DNA of 31,619 nt from NCBI GenBank assembly GCA_036172265.1, contig JASFBA010000006.1, positions 1 to 31,619 of the forward strand, written 5' to 3'. This document shows, one piece after another, positions 15,420 to 22,643 of the stretch. The notes under the pieces were generated by a model. It was not told where the DNA came from. It saw nothing but the letters and a program-made list of their open reading frames with translations, and searched no databases. The first letter of the stretch is position 1. Each line of letters starts with the position of its first letter. Position numbers and translations under genes: made by a program. The DNA comes from JASFBA01 sp036172265 (GTDB lineage: Bacteria > Chloroflexota > Chloroflexia > DTKN01).

Positions 15420-16069
15420 TCCCGCTCCAGTTCCAGGGTATAGCCGAGGAAGGAGTTTCGGCGCTGCCGGAAGCGCAGGCCGGCCTGTTCGGCCCGATGG
15501 AGCATCGTCGAGGGGAAAGAGTAGTCGGGGTCGGGGAAGTACTCGGTGATGATGACCCGTCCGCCAGGCCGAAGCACCCGGCGCGCTTCCTCCAGCGCCC
15601 GCACCGGATCGGGCACCTCGCCCAACACGGCAACGAAAAAGGCGTGGTCAAAGGACCCCTCAGCCAGCGGCAGGGCCTGGGCGTCGGCCACCACCACGTG
15701 CACCCAGGTGAGCCCCTGGAGACGGGCCTTTCGGGCCACCAAGGCGGCCAGGCGGGGGGAGATTTCGACGGCGCATACCCGGCCCTGAGGCCCCACCCGG
15801 CTGGCTGCTGCCAGCGTCCAGAAGCCGGGACCGGGGCCAACCTCCAGCACGTGCATCCCCGACCCCAGTCCCATCCGCTCGAGGTTCTTCTCGGGAGGCA
15901 TGATCAGCCGGCGCAAGGGGTTATCCAGCAGGCGGGCAATACTGGCGGGGATGGGAAACGGCCTGAATTTGCGAATCAGCCGGGCCGGCCCAAGAAAGAA
16001 GAAAAGATAGGCCCCCAGTGCCAGCAAAAGTCCCCATCCCAACCAGCGGAGCACTGTCGAAAAGTCCAT
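15416..16069 (-). CDS. Membrane-anchored class I SAM-dependent methyltransferase
   Basis: A 217-residue protein. The N-terminus carries one membrane span (WLGWGLLLALGAYLFFFLG, about 8-26) and a basic linker; the rest is a Rossmann-type methyltransferase. VLEVGPGPGFW is motif I (SAM glycine loop), AVEIS the acidic ribose-binding strand end, DAQALPLAEGSFD the adenine region, and VLRPGGRVIITEYFPDP the UbiE-like motif. The substrate may be a lipid or quinone given the anchor and the UbiE-like look, but this is inference. ATG 16069 is used, with GAGGAGG six bases upstream; an ATG eight codons earlier has a poorer site. It lies between dprA and the MFS gene in one minus-strand unit. Confidence 0.85.
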   Translation of the reverse strand: MDFSTVLRWLGWGLLLALGAYLFFFLGPARLIRKFRPFPIPASIARLLDNPLRRLIMPPEKNLERMGLGSGMHVLEVGPGPGFWTLAAASRVGPQGRVCAVEISPRLAALVARKARLQGLTWVHVVVADAQALPLAEGSFDHAFFVAVLGEVPDPVRALEEARRVLRPGGRVIITEYFPDPDYSFPSTMLHRAEQAGLRFRQRRNSFLGYTLELERE

Positions 16070-16115
16070 AGGTCCTCCTCGGGAAAACATCAACGTGCCA
16101 ATATGCGAACGCTAT

Positions 16116-17189
16116 TCAGGCTCGGACGTAGTGCATTCCCCCCACGTGCCGCACTAACCCCTTGAGTTCCATAAGCGTCAGAGTGCTGGAAAGGAGGGGA
16201 ATCGGCAAGCCGGATTGCAGCCCCAGTTCGTCAATGTGGAGCGGTTCCGCCGAAAGGAGGCCCAGGATAGTGGCTTCCACCGCACTTTCCGGGACGATCT
16301 GGCGGGCCTCCTGCTGTTCGACGGCCCGGGTCAGGTGCAATTCTTCCAGGATGTCCTCAACACCGCGTACCAGACGGGCCCCTTGGGCAATCAGGTCGTG
16401 GCAACCCCGGCTGGTCGGGGAAAAGATAGAACCGGGCACGGCAAAGACCTCCCGGCCCTGTTCGGCGGCAAAGTCGCAGGTGATGAGTGCTCCGCTCCGT
16501 TCCCCGGCCTCGACCACCACCACTCCCAGGCTCAGCCCGCTGATGATGCGATTGCGCGGGGGAAAGTTGCGCGGCTCGGGGAGGGTCCCCGGCGGATAGT
16601 CCGAAACCAGAGCGCCATGGGCGACGATCTCCTCGGCCAGGCGACGATTGCTGGGCGGGTAGATCCGATCCACCCCGCAGGCCAAGACGGCCACGGTCCG
16701 GCCTCCGGCGGCCAGGGCTGCTCGGTGGGCCTCAGTATCAATGCCGATGGCCAGCCCGCTCACCACGGTCACGCCGCTGCGGGCCAGGTCGCCGGCCAGA
16801 CGACGGGCAACCTCCCGACCGTAGGTGGTGGGGCGGCGGGTGCCCACCAGGGCAACCATCGGTTCGGCGGGGTCAAGCGTCCCCCGCAGGTAGAGGACAG
16901 GAGGGGGAGCGTAGATGTGCCGCAGCCGTTCGGGGTAGCCGGCGTCCTCCCAGGTGAGCAGGGTGATGCCCAGACGGTGGATGCGCTCCATTTCGTCGTC
17001 CAGCGAAAGGCGACGACGGGCCTCCAAGAGGCTGGAAATGGAGGCGTCGTCCAGGCCGGCGCGGACGAGTTCCTCCACGGGGGCGTTCCAAGCCTGTTCG
17101 GGACTGCCCAGATGTTCCAGCAGCCGGCGCAGACGTATCGGTCCGATGCCCGGGGTCAGGCTAAAGCCCAGATAATACTTCTTCGTCAT
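16116..17189 (-). CDS. dprA: DNA processing protein DprA (Smf)
   Basis: A 357-residue DprA. It binds incoming single-stranded DNA during transformation and loads RecA. The N-terminal helix-hairpin-helix/SAM-like part (1-80, with LTPGIGPIRLRRLL) is followed by the Rossmann-like core: ALVGTRRPTTYG, VSGLAIGIDTEAHRAAL, ACGVDRIYPPSN, FPPRNRIISGLS and ERSGALITCDFAAEQGREV, all DprA hallmarks. A C-terminal winged helix of the DprA type (about 290-357) is present. The complete length fits a functional gene, so natural competence is possible although no com genes lie here. The ribosome binding site is weak (GGGG about 10 bases before the ATG). It is the first gene of a unit with the methyltransferase and transporter genes. 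Confidence 0.96.
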   Translation of the reverse strand: MTKKYYLGFSLTPGIGPIRLRRLLEHLGSPEQAWNAPVEELVRAGLDDASISSLLEARRRLSLDDEMERIHRLGITLLTWEDAGYPERLRHIYAPPPVLYLRGTLDPAEPMVALVGTRRPTTYGREVARRLAGDLARSGVTVVSGLAIGIDTEAHRAALAAGGRTVAVLACGVDRIYPPSNRRLAEEIVAHGALVSDYPPGTLPEPRNFPPRNRIISGLSLGVVVVEAGERSGALITCDFAAEQGREVFAVPGSIFSPTSRGCHDLIAQGARLVRGVEDILEELHLTRAVEQQEARQIVPESAVEATILGLLSAEPLHIDELGLQSGLPIPLLSSTLTLMELKGLVRHVGGMHYVRA

Positions 17190-17260
17190 CGGTTACCCCA
17201 TTTTGTCCCGGCTCGCAACTGCCCAGCCCCATCCCTATGGAGGCATAAAGGCATCGAATT

Positions 17261-17286
17261 TTGAAACCACAGAGGCACACAGACAC
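17261..17286. repeat. CACAGAG-type intergenic repeat
   Basis: AACCACAGAGGCACACAGAC is typical of a short intergenic repeat (CACAGAG units) seen in many unrelated GC-rich bacterial genomes and often mis-annotated as small proteins. Here only one short stretch is present, inside the dprA leader side. The flank TCGAATTTTGAA to its left and TTTTTGAATTC to its right are AT-rich compared with the rest of the window. Confidence 0.45.
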
Positions 17287-17325
17287 CGAAATTTTTGAAT
17301 TCTTTGCGCTTTCATAACAGGGGGT

Positions 17326-17355
17326 TGCCCCAGATCCCCCTTTTGTCCTGGGGCA
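17326..17355. promoter_or_regulatory. Inverted repeat at the dprA transcription start
   Basis: TGCCCCAG (17326-17333) and CTGGGGCA (17348-17355) are perfect inverted repeats separated by 14 bases, touching the -10 hexamer of the putative dprA promoter. It may be an operator or a 5' leader hairpin. The left arm is part of a GGGTTGCCCCAGA string also found at 22620, so it may simply be a piece of the dispersed repeat family. Confidence 0.5.
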
Positions 17356-17383
17356 TTATACCATGTCCCGTCTCCCTTGTCTA
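17355..17383 (-). promoter_or_regulatory. Putative dprA operon promoter
   Basis: On the minus strand TAGACA (17383-17378), 17 bases, then a perfect TATAAT (17360-17355). It is about 165 bases before the dprA start, leaving an unusually long leader that contains the CACAGAG-type repeat. The stretch 17190-17666 holds no gene other than this, the inverted repeat and the MITE-like element. Confidence 0.55.
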
Positions 17384-17501
17384 GAATGCCGTATGCGTGT
17401 CTGTTCCCATTTAGGAGGTCAGAGAAAACATCGGGATAGGAGCAGGCGGGAATTGGGCTCATTTTCGCCTCCCCAGGGCACGGATAATGCGGCTTGACCT
17501 A

Positions 17502-17591
17502 AGAACCCATCCGAAAACTCTTGTGGGAGGTGTTTGCGGGTGGGCGAAGGCACTGCCTTCGCCTACCCATCGGGGTTTTCGGATAGGCTCT
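17502..17591. mobile_element. MITE-like element with 17-bp terminal inverted repeats
   Basis: The left end AGAACCCATCCGAAAAC (17502-17518) matches the reverse complement of the right end (17575-17591) at 15 of 17 positions. Inside, GGGTGGGCGAAGGCA (17538-17552) pairs with TGCCTTCGCCTACCC (17554-17568), with one G-T pair and a single-base centre. The 90-base element has no coding capacity and can fold into a long cruciform. This is the layout of a miniature inverted-repeat transposable element mobilised by a transposase elsewhere. A clear target duplication is not visible (CTAA-like bases occur at both edges). Confidence 0.75.
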
Positions 17592-17666
17592 AACCTGAAA
17601 TAGACACGACCGCATGCAACTTGCGTTCCCTTTTGCCGTATGATAGAATGGTTCCAGGAGGACACG

Positions 17667-18995
17667 ATGCAGCGGAGATTGGCGCAAGTTGTCTTTTTCC
17701 TGGCCCTCTTTTTTCTGGGGTTGATCGTCCCCGCGCCGGCCTTAGCCCAAGGGACGCACGTGGACGTGCTTACCGTGGATGGGGTGATCAACCCGGTGAC
17801 GGCCGGCTACATTTCCTGGGGCATCCGCACTGCCCAGGAGGACGGCGCCGTCTGTGTGATCATCCGCCTGGATACCCCCGGCGGCCTGATGGATTCCACC
17901 AACCAGATCGTCCAGGCCATCCTGAACTCTGAGGTGCCGGTGGTCGTCTACGTCTTCCCCCGTGGGGCGCGGGCGGCCTCAGCCGGCGTCTACATCACCT
18001 ACGCCTCCCATGTAGCGGCCATGGCTCCGGGCACGCGGATCGGCGCGGCTACCCCGATCTCCATCAACGAGCAGGGCGAACCGGAGAAAATCCCTGAGGA
18101 GTTGCAGAGCAAGATCGAACAGGACGCACTGGCCAGCCTGCGCGCTTCTGCCCAGGAACGCGGACGCAACCTGGAATGGGCGGAAAAGGCGGTCAAAGAA
18201 GCCGTTTCGGCCACCGCCAGCGAGGCCCTCGAAATGGGCGTGGTGGAGATCGTGGCCAACAACCTGGGAGACCTCCTATCTCAACTGGATGGCCGGACGG
18301 TTGTACTGGCCTCTGGAAAGAAAGCATCGCTCCGTACGGCCGGCGCCTCCGTCACTGAACTGCCGATGTCCTTGATCACCCGCTTTCTCCTGGTGATTAC
18401 CGATCCCACCATCGCCTATCTCCTCCTCAGCCTGGGCTTGCTGGGCCTGTGGATCGAGTTTTCCAACCCCGGTGTTTCCCTCCCCGGCGTCCTGGGGGGT
18501 GTCTGCATCCTTCTGAGCCTCTACGCCCTGGGCACTCTGCCCGTCAACTGGGCCGGTGTGCTCCTCATCGTCCTGGGCTTTATCTTCTTCGCTTTCGATA
18601 TTTTCACGACCAGCCATCTTGTGTTGACCACAGGAGGAATCGTGGCCTTGATCGCGGGATCGCTTCTGCTTTTCCATTCGGCAGAACCGTACCTACAGGT
18701 GGAACCTTGGGCCATCGCTCTGGTAGCCGGCCTGGTCCTCCTCACGGTGACCCTTATCCTCTACGCTGCCATCCGCGGACAGCGCCGGCCCGTTGTCTCC
18801 GGCCCGGAGGCTCTGGTCGGAATGACCGGCACGGTGCGCCAGGACCTATCTCCGGAGGGGATGGTCTTTGTGGATGGGGCTCTGTGGCGGGCCCGGTCTG
18901 AGGAGGGAACCATCCCGGCCGGCGAACCGGTCGAGGTCATTTCCATCGAGGGGCTGCTCCTGCACGTACGCCGGCCTCGGGAAAAACGGCCCTGA
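17667..18995 (+). CDS. Long-form NfeD membrane serine protease (ClpP-like + NfeD)
   Basis: A 442-residue membrane protease of the NfeD1b type. Signal peptide 1-28 (PAPALAQ cleavage). The ClpP/SppA-like domain (about 30-215) has RLDTPGGLMDST and ARAASAGVYI, where S105 is the predicted nucleophile; K149 is the likely partner by spacing to the archaeal 1510-N protease. Four to five membrane spans (about 235-370) follow, then an NfeD OB-fold domain (about 380-435, with GMTGTVRQDLSPEGMVFVDGALWRA, written here only as its GMTGTV start and LWRA end). Family members cleave the hydrophobic tail of slipins encoded next door, and a slipin is two genes downstream. ATG 17667 has AGGAGGA upstream; the frame opens 27 bases earlier but lacks a signal there. 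TATGAT at 17639-17644 may be a -10. Confidence 0.93.
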   Translation: MQRRLAQVVFFLALFFLGLIVPAPALAQGTHVDVLTVDGVINPVTAGYISWGIRTAQEDGAVCVIIRLDTPGGLMDSTNQIVQAILNSEVPVVVYVFPRGARAASAGVYITYASHVAAMAPGTRIGAATPISINEQGEPEKIPEELQSKIEQDALASLRASAQERGRNLEWAEKAVKEAVSATASEALEMGVVEIVANNLGDLLSQLDGRTVVLASGKKASLRTAGASVTELPMSLITRFLLVITDPTIAYLLLSLGLLGLWIEFSNPGVSLPGVLGGVCILLSLYALGTLPVNWAGVLLIVLGFIFFAFDIFTTSHLVLTTGGIVALIAGSLLLFHSAEPYLQVEPWAIALVAGLVLLTVTLILYAAIRGQRRPVVSGPEALVGMTGTVRQDLSPEGMVFVDGALWRARSEEGTIPAGEPVEVISIEGLLLHVRRPREKRP

Positions 18996-19040
18996 CCTCC
19001 GGCAGGACCACTTCGGCGAATCGACCACAAGGAGGGAACG

Positions 19041-19118
19041 ATGGGCGGCAGCAACTGGGCCCTCTTGGGCGTTGTTGTTCTACTTGTGCTCTGGCTACTC
19101 TATTCACGGAAGAAATAG
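19041..19118 (+). CDS. 25-residue single-span membrane microprotein
   Basis: A 26-codon frame with an excellent AAGGAGGG five bases before its ATG, between the nfeD-type gene (stop 18995) and the slipin gene (start 19165). The product starts MGGSNW, has a hydrophobic core ALLGVVVLLVLWLLY, and ends SRKK, predicting N-out/C-in or a small tail-anchored span. The core closely matches the first residues of the downstream slipin (ILGIIVLLVLWLI), and the start MGGSNW resembles MDTGGW. This suggests partial duplication of the slipin's membrane anchor, each copy with its own ribosome binding site. It may be a subunit or regulator of the slipin/NfeD complex. Coding status rests on context, ribosome binding site and composition; chance is possible but unlikely. 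Confidence 0.7.
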   Translation: MGGSNWALLGVVVLLVLWLLYSRKK

Positions 19119-19164
19119 ACTTGAGGTTCGAAGGCGCTTCTTGGCGTAGAAAAAGGAGGAAATT

Positions 19165-19935
19165 ATGGACACCGGCGGTTGGATTATCTTAGGAATCATC
19201 GTCTTGCTCGTGCTTTGGCTTATCACCGCAGCGGTCAAGATCTGCCGGGAGTACGAGCGGCTGGTCATCTTCCGCCTGGGGCGATTCGCCGGAGTGCGCG
19301 GGCCCGGCTGGGTCTGGATCATCCCCTTCATCGAGCGGGTGGAAAGACGGGTGGATATGCGCATCCTGACCATGGATGTGCCGGCCCAGGAGATCATCAC
19401 CCGCGATAACGTCACCATCAAGGTCAACGCCGTCCTCTACTTCAAGGTCGTGGATGCCCGCATGGCCGTCATCAATGTGGCCAACTATGTGGCCGCCTGT
19501 TTGCAGATTGCCCAAACCACCCTGCGCGATGTGGTGGGGCAGTCGGAACTGGACGAACTCCTGGCCCATCGCGACCGTATCAACACCCGGCTGCAGCAGA
19601 TCATTGACGAGGCCACCGAGCACTGGGGGGTCAAGGTAACCATCGTGGCCGTCAAGGACGTGGAACTGCCGGCCGGGATGCAGCGGGCCATGGCCCGACA
19701 AGCCGAGGCCGAACGCGAGAAGCGGGCCAAGATCATCCACGCCGAGGGCGAGTTTATGGCGGCCCAGCAACTGGCCGAGGCAGCCAAGGTCATCGGGGCC
19801 ATCCCGGCGGCGGTGCAGTTGCGCTACCTGCAGACGCTCACCGAGATCGCCGTGGAGAAGAACTCGACCATCCTCTTCCCGCTGCCTATCGAACTCATTC
19901 GGCCTTTCCTGGAGATGGCCAAGGGCGGGGGCTAG
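19165..19935 (+). CDS. Slipin (stomatin-like SPFH protein)
   Basis: A 256-residue membrane-associated scaffold. An N-terminal hydrophobic anchor (6-24) is followed by the SPFH/band-7 domain: REYERLVIFRLGRFAGVRGPG, here shortened to EYERLVIFRLGRF, then GWVWIIPFIERVERRVD and NVTIKVNAVLYFKV. TTLRDVVGQSELDELLAHRD comes next, and VKVTIVAVKDVELPAGMQRA before an Ala/Glu coiled coil (about 170-210). The C-terminal hydrophobic patch (TILFPLPIEL) is where long-form NfeD proteases are known to cut archaeal slipin. AAAAAGGAGGAAATT precedes the ATG. Position after the NfeD protease is the classic partner arrangement, likely acting in membrane microdomain organisation or membrane quality control. The alpha/beta hydrolase gene starts one base after its stop. 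Confidence 0.95.
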   Translation: MDTGGWIILGIIVLLVLWLITAAVKICREYERLVIFRLGRFAGVRGPGWVWIIPFIERVERRVDMRILTMDVPAQEIITRDNVTIKVNAVLYFKVVDARMAVINVANYVAACLQIAQTTLRDVVGQSELDELLAHRDRINTRLQQIIDEATEHWGVKVTIVAVKDVELPAGMQRAMARQAEAEREKRAKIIHAEGEFMAAQQLAEAAKVIGAIPAAVQLRYLQTLTEIAVEKNSTILFPLPIELIRPFLEMAKGGG

Positions 19936-19936
19936 G

Positions 19937-20704
19937 ATGTTCATCGCCGGCCGAGGAAATCCCACCCCCTTTGAGGAATGGCGCGGCGCGGTCGGTGCTC
20001 TGCTTTTGCACGGCTTTCCCGGCTCGCCGGCCGAGATGCGCGAACTGGGCGCATACCTGGCGGAGCGGGGCGTAAGCGTCATCGCCCCGCTTCTCCCCGG
20101 CCACGGCCGACAGCCGGAGGCGTTACGGGGTGTACGCTGGTCGGACTGGGTACGGGAGGCGGAAAGGGCGCGGGAGCGTTTGCGGGCGCGCTGCACCTCG
20201 GTCTTTGCCCTCGGCCTTTCCGCCGGGGCCGCCCTCAGCCTTTACCTCGCCGCCCGGACATCCTTTTCCGGCGTCGTCGCCGTCTCGCCGGCCGTGAAGT
20301 TGCGCAACCCCCTGACCCCACTTATCCCTGTCGCCCGCTTTTTCCTTCGCTGGGTCATCTTGGGCGAGGATCAGGACCTGGCCGACCCCCACGGGCCGGA
20401 ACGCCAGTGGTACTATACTCGGGCACCGGCCTCGGCCGTGGCCGAGATGTATGCTCTGCTCCGGGCCGCCTGGAGGGCGGCGGCCCGTGTGGAGGTGCCC
20501 GTGCTCATCTTTCAGGGCCGGCGCGACGGCGTCCTGCGCCCGGAAGGGGCCGAGGCCCTCCTCCGGCGGCTTCCCTCGGCGGAGAAGCGCCTGATCTGGC
20601 TGGAACGTTCCGGCCACAACGCCCTGGTGGACGCAGAACGGGAGACGGTTTTCCGCGAGGCCTATGCCTTCATTGAAGCGGTTAGCAAGGAGGTGATGTC
20701 CTGA
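19937..20704 (+). CDS. Alpha/beta hydrolase, carboxylesterase (Est30-like)
   Basis: A 255-residue cytoplasmic esterase or lipase-like enzyme. The oxyanion segment LLLHGFPGSP is at 22-31, the nucleophile elbow GLSAG at 93-97 (S95), the acid D197 in GRRDGV and the base H227 in SGHNAL: a complete triad in the right order. DGRQ-like lid features seen in larger lipases are absent, and the length matches Est30-type carboxylesterases and monoacylglycerol lipase-like hydrolases. Its ATG lies one base after the slipin stop, so it is translationally coupled and belongs to the same operon. This raises the possibility of lipid turnover in slipin-defined membrane domains, which is inference only. Confidence 0.88.
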   Translation: MFIAGRGNPTPFEEWRGAVGALLLHGFPGSPAEMRELGAYLAERGVSVIAPLLPGHGRQPEALRGVRWSDWVREAERARERLRARCTSVFALGLSAGAALSLYLAARTSFSGVVAVSPAVKLRNPLTPLIPVARFFLRWVILGEDQDLADPHGPERQWYYTRAPASAVAEMYALLRAAWRAAARVEVPVLIFQGRRDGVLRPEGAEALLRRLPSAEKRLIWLERSGHNALVDAERETVFREAYAFIEAVSKEVMS

Positions 20705-20757
20705 GCACCTGAGGACGCACGCTGGCTATCCCTTGAAGCCGAGAGAGGAGGAAGCCC

Positions 20758-22476
20758 ATGGTCAAGAAGTTTCTACCGATTCTCCTTTTGCTGGCCCTGC
20801 TGGCCGCCTTTCTGCCCTCGGCCGTCTGGGCCGATGGGCCCTACACCCTGACCATCCTTCACACCAACGACACTCACTCGCACCTGGAGGAGTTTGACTC
20901 CAGTGGCACCTCCTGCGATCCAGGGGAAAAGTGTTACGGGGGCGTGGCCCGGCGGAACTATATGATCAACACCATTCGAAAGGAGGGAGGAAACATCCTC
21001 CTAGTGGACGCCGGCGACGCTTTCCAGGGCACCCTTTACTTCAACCAGTTCCATGGCATCGCCGACCTGCACTTTATGAACCACCTGGGCTACCAGGCCA
21101 TGGCGGTGGGGAACCACGAATTCGACCTGGGTCCTGGCCCGCTGGGGCACTTTGTCACCTACGCCAACTTCCCCCTCCTCAGCGCCAACCTGGATGTTTC
21201 CAAAGAACCGGCCCTGGTCGGCAAGATCAAGCCCTACACGGTGCTGGAGATCGGGGGGGAGAAGATCGGCCTCTTCGGCCTGACTACCGAGGATGTGACG
21301 GTCATCTCCAACATCGGCCCCAGGGTCAAGGTGAAAGATGCCTTTGCCGCGGCGAAGGAGGCGGTAAGTGCCCTTCAGTCCCAGGGGGTGAACAAGATCA
21401 TCGCCCTTTCCCACCTGGGCTATGACCTGGACAACCTCCTGGCGACCACGGTCTCTGGAATCGACGTAATTGTGGGTGGGCACAGCCACACCCTGCTGGG
21501 AACGATGTCCGGGGCGGCAGGGCCGTACCCCAACCCGATCGTTTCCCCGGCCGGCGAGCCGGTGCTGGTGGTACAGGCCGGCCAGTGGGGACAGTACCTG
21601 GGCCGGCTGAACGTGACCTTTGATGCCAACGGTGTCCTCACCGGCTACAGCGGCGCGCCGATTCTCCTGGACGCCTCGGTACCCCAGGATGTCCAGGTCC
21701 TGGAGATGATCAACACCCTCTTTGCCCCCGCCCTCTCCACCTTGAAAGCCACGGTCGTCGGGCAGACGGCGGTGGAACTGGTCGGTGAGCGGAGCAAAGT
21801 GCGCAGCCAGGAGACGAACCTGGGCAACCTGGTCTGCGATGCCATGCTCTGGGCAACCCGGAGCGACAAAACCGAGATCTGCATCACCAACGGCGGCGGC
21901 ATCCGGGCCTCCATCAAGGCTGGCGACGTCACTGTGGGCGATATTCTCACGGTGCTGCCCTTTGGCAACACCCTGGTGGATATGGATCTCACCGGGGCGC
22001 AGATCATCGAGGCGCTGGAAAACGGCGTGAGCAAGGTGGCCGAAAAGGCCGGCCGCTTTCCCCAAGTCGGCGGGCTGCGCTTTGCCTATAACCCCGACCT
22101 CCCGGCCAACTCCCGCATCATCAAGGTCGAGGTGCTGGTGGACGGCAAGTACCAGTTGCTCGACCGGAACAAGACCTACCGCATCGTCACCAACAACTTC
22201 ATGGCCGGCGGCGGGGACGGCTACAGCGTCCTCACCAAAGGGGCCAACCGCTACGACACCGGCCTCCTTATGTCCGACGCGCTTATGGATTACATCAAGG
22301 CCTACTCCCCGGTCAATCCGCAGGTGGAGGGCCGCATCACCGTTTCGGCCGCGCTTCTGCCGGAGACAGGGGCGGTGCTGGTGCTGCCCTGGGCGCTGAC
22401 GGGCGCGGGCGTGTTGACCGGAGTCGGGCTAGCGCTGCGGAAGTGGGCCGGCCGGCGTAATACCGTTGATCGTTGA
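20758..22476 (+). CDS. Secreted 5'-nucleotidase / UshA-family phosphoesterase with LPETG sorting signal
   Basis: A 572-residue surface enzyme predicted to hydrolyse extracellular nucleotides. Signal peptide 1-25 (cleavage after SAVWA). The metallophosphatase domain has LTILHTNDTHSHLEEFD, VDAGDAFQGTLYF, AVGNHEFDLG and VGGHSHTLLG, the two-metal site set. The 5'-nucleotidase C-terminal domain has TNLGNLVCDAML, ITNGGGIRASI, LPFGNTLVDMDLTG and NNFMAGGGDGYSVL. Residues 534-538 are LPETG, followed by a hydrophobic stretch (VLVLPWALTGAGVLTGVGLA) and a basic end (RKWAGRR), a complete sortase cell-wall sorting signal. AGGAGG lies well placed before the ATG. It probably salvages phosphate and nucleosides at the cell surface. 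No sortase gene is in the window. Confidence 0.93.
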   Translation: MVKKFLPILLLLALLAAFLPSAVWADGPYTLTILHTNDTHSHLEEFDSSGTSCDPGEKCYGGVARRNYMINTIRKEGGNILLVDAGDAFQGTLYFNQFHGIADLHFMNHLGYQAMAVGNHEFDLGPGPLGHFVTYANFPLLSANLDVSKEPALVGKIKPYTVLEIGGEKIGLFGLTTEDVTVISNIGPRVKVKDAFAAAKEAVSALQSQGVNKIIALSHLGYDLDNLLATTVSGIDVIVGGHSHTLLGTMSGAAGPYPNPIVSPAGEPVLVVQAGQWGQYLGRLNVTFDANGVLTGYSGAPILLDASVPQDVQVLEMINTLFAPALSTLKATVVGQTAVELVGERSKVRSQETNLGNLVCDAMLWATRSDKTEICITNGGGIRASIKAGDVTVGDILTVLPFGNTLVDMDLTGAQIIEALENGVSKVAEKAGRFPQVGGLRFAYNPDLPANSRIIKVEVLVDGKYQLLDRNKTYRIVTNNFMAGGGDGYSVLTKGANRYDTGLLMSDALMDYIKAYSPVNPQVEGRITVSAALLPETGAVLVLPWALTGAGVLTGVGLALRKWAGRRNTVDR

Positions 22477-22497
22477 ACGTTGGCCACCTCCTGGGTA

Positions 22498-22630
22498 GGG
22501 ACAACCCCAGGGGTCGCTCCTACGGAAACCGAACGGCGTCCCGGCAGAGCGACCCTTGGGGTTGCCCCTTGGGGCAGCCCCAGCGGAAACCGAACGGCGT
22601 CCCGGCAGGGGCAACTCTTGGGTTGCCCCA
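22498..22630. repeat. Palindromic intergenic repeat cluster
   Basis: The segment 22498-22518 is the reverse complement of 22548-22568 except for two positions, giving a 21-base inverted repeat. Between and after these, an identical 25-base unit beginning CGGAAACCGAACGG occurs twice (22523-22547 and 22584-22608). A final perfect hairpin, GGGGCAAC/GTTGCCCC with a 6-base loop, spans about 22608-22629. The cluster fills the gap between the nucleotidase and the lipoprotein gene. It looks like a REP-type or MITE-derived repeat array. The next gene's ribosome binding site lies at its right edge, so read-through RNA would be strongly structured just before that gene. Confidence 0.85.
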
Positions 22631-22643
22631 GAGGTGAGGTTGA

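Noticed and set aside
17235..17462. Small minus-strand frame of 75 codons over the CACAGAG-type repeat
   Set aside because: The translated RCLCASVVSKF string is the known artefact of this intergenic repeat; it overlaps the putative dprA promoter and has no ribosome site.
22523..22608. Possible one-spacer CRISPR (two identical 25-base repeats 36 bases apart)
   Set aside because: Only two copies; the intervening sequence is itself one arm of an inverted repeat with the upstream flank, and no cas gene is present. It is a palindromic repeat cluster.
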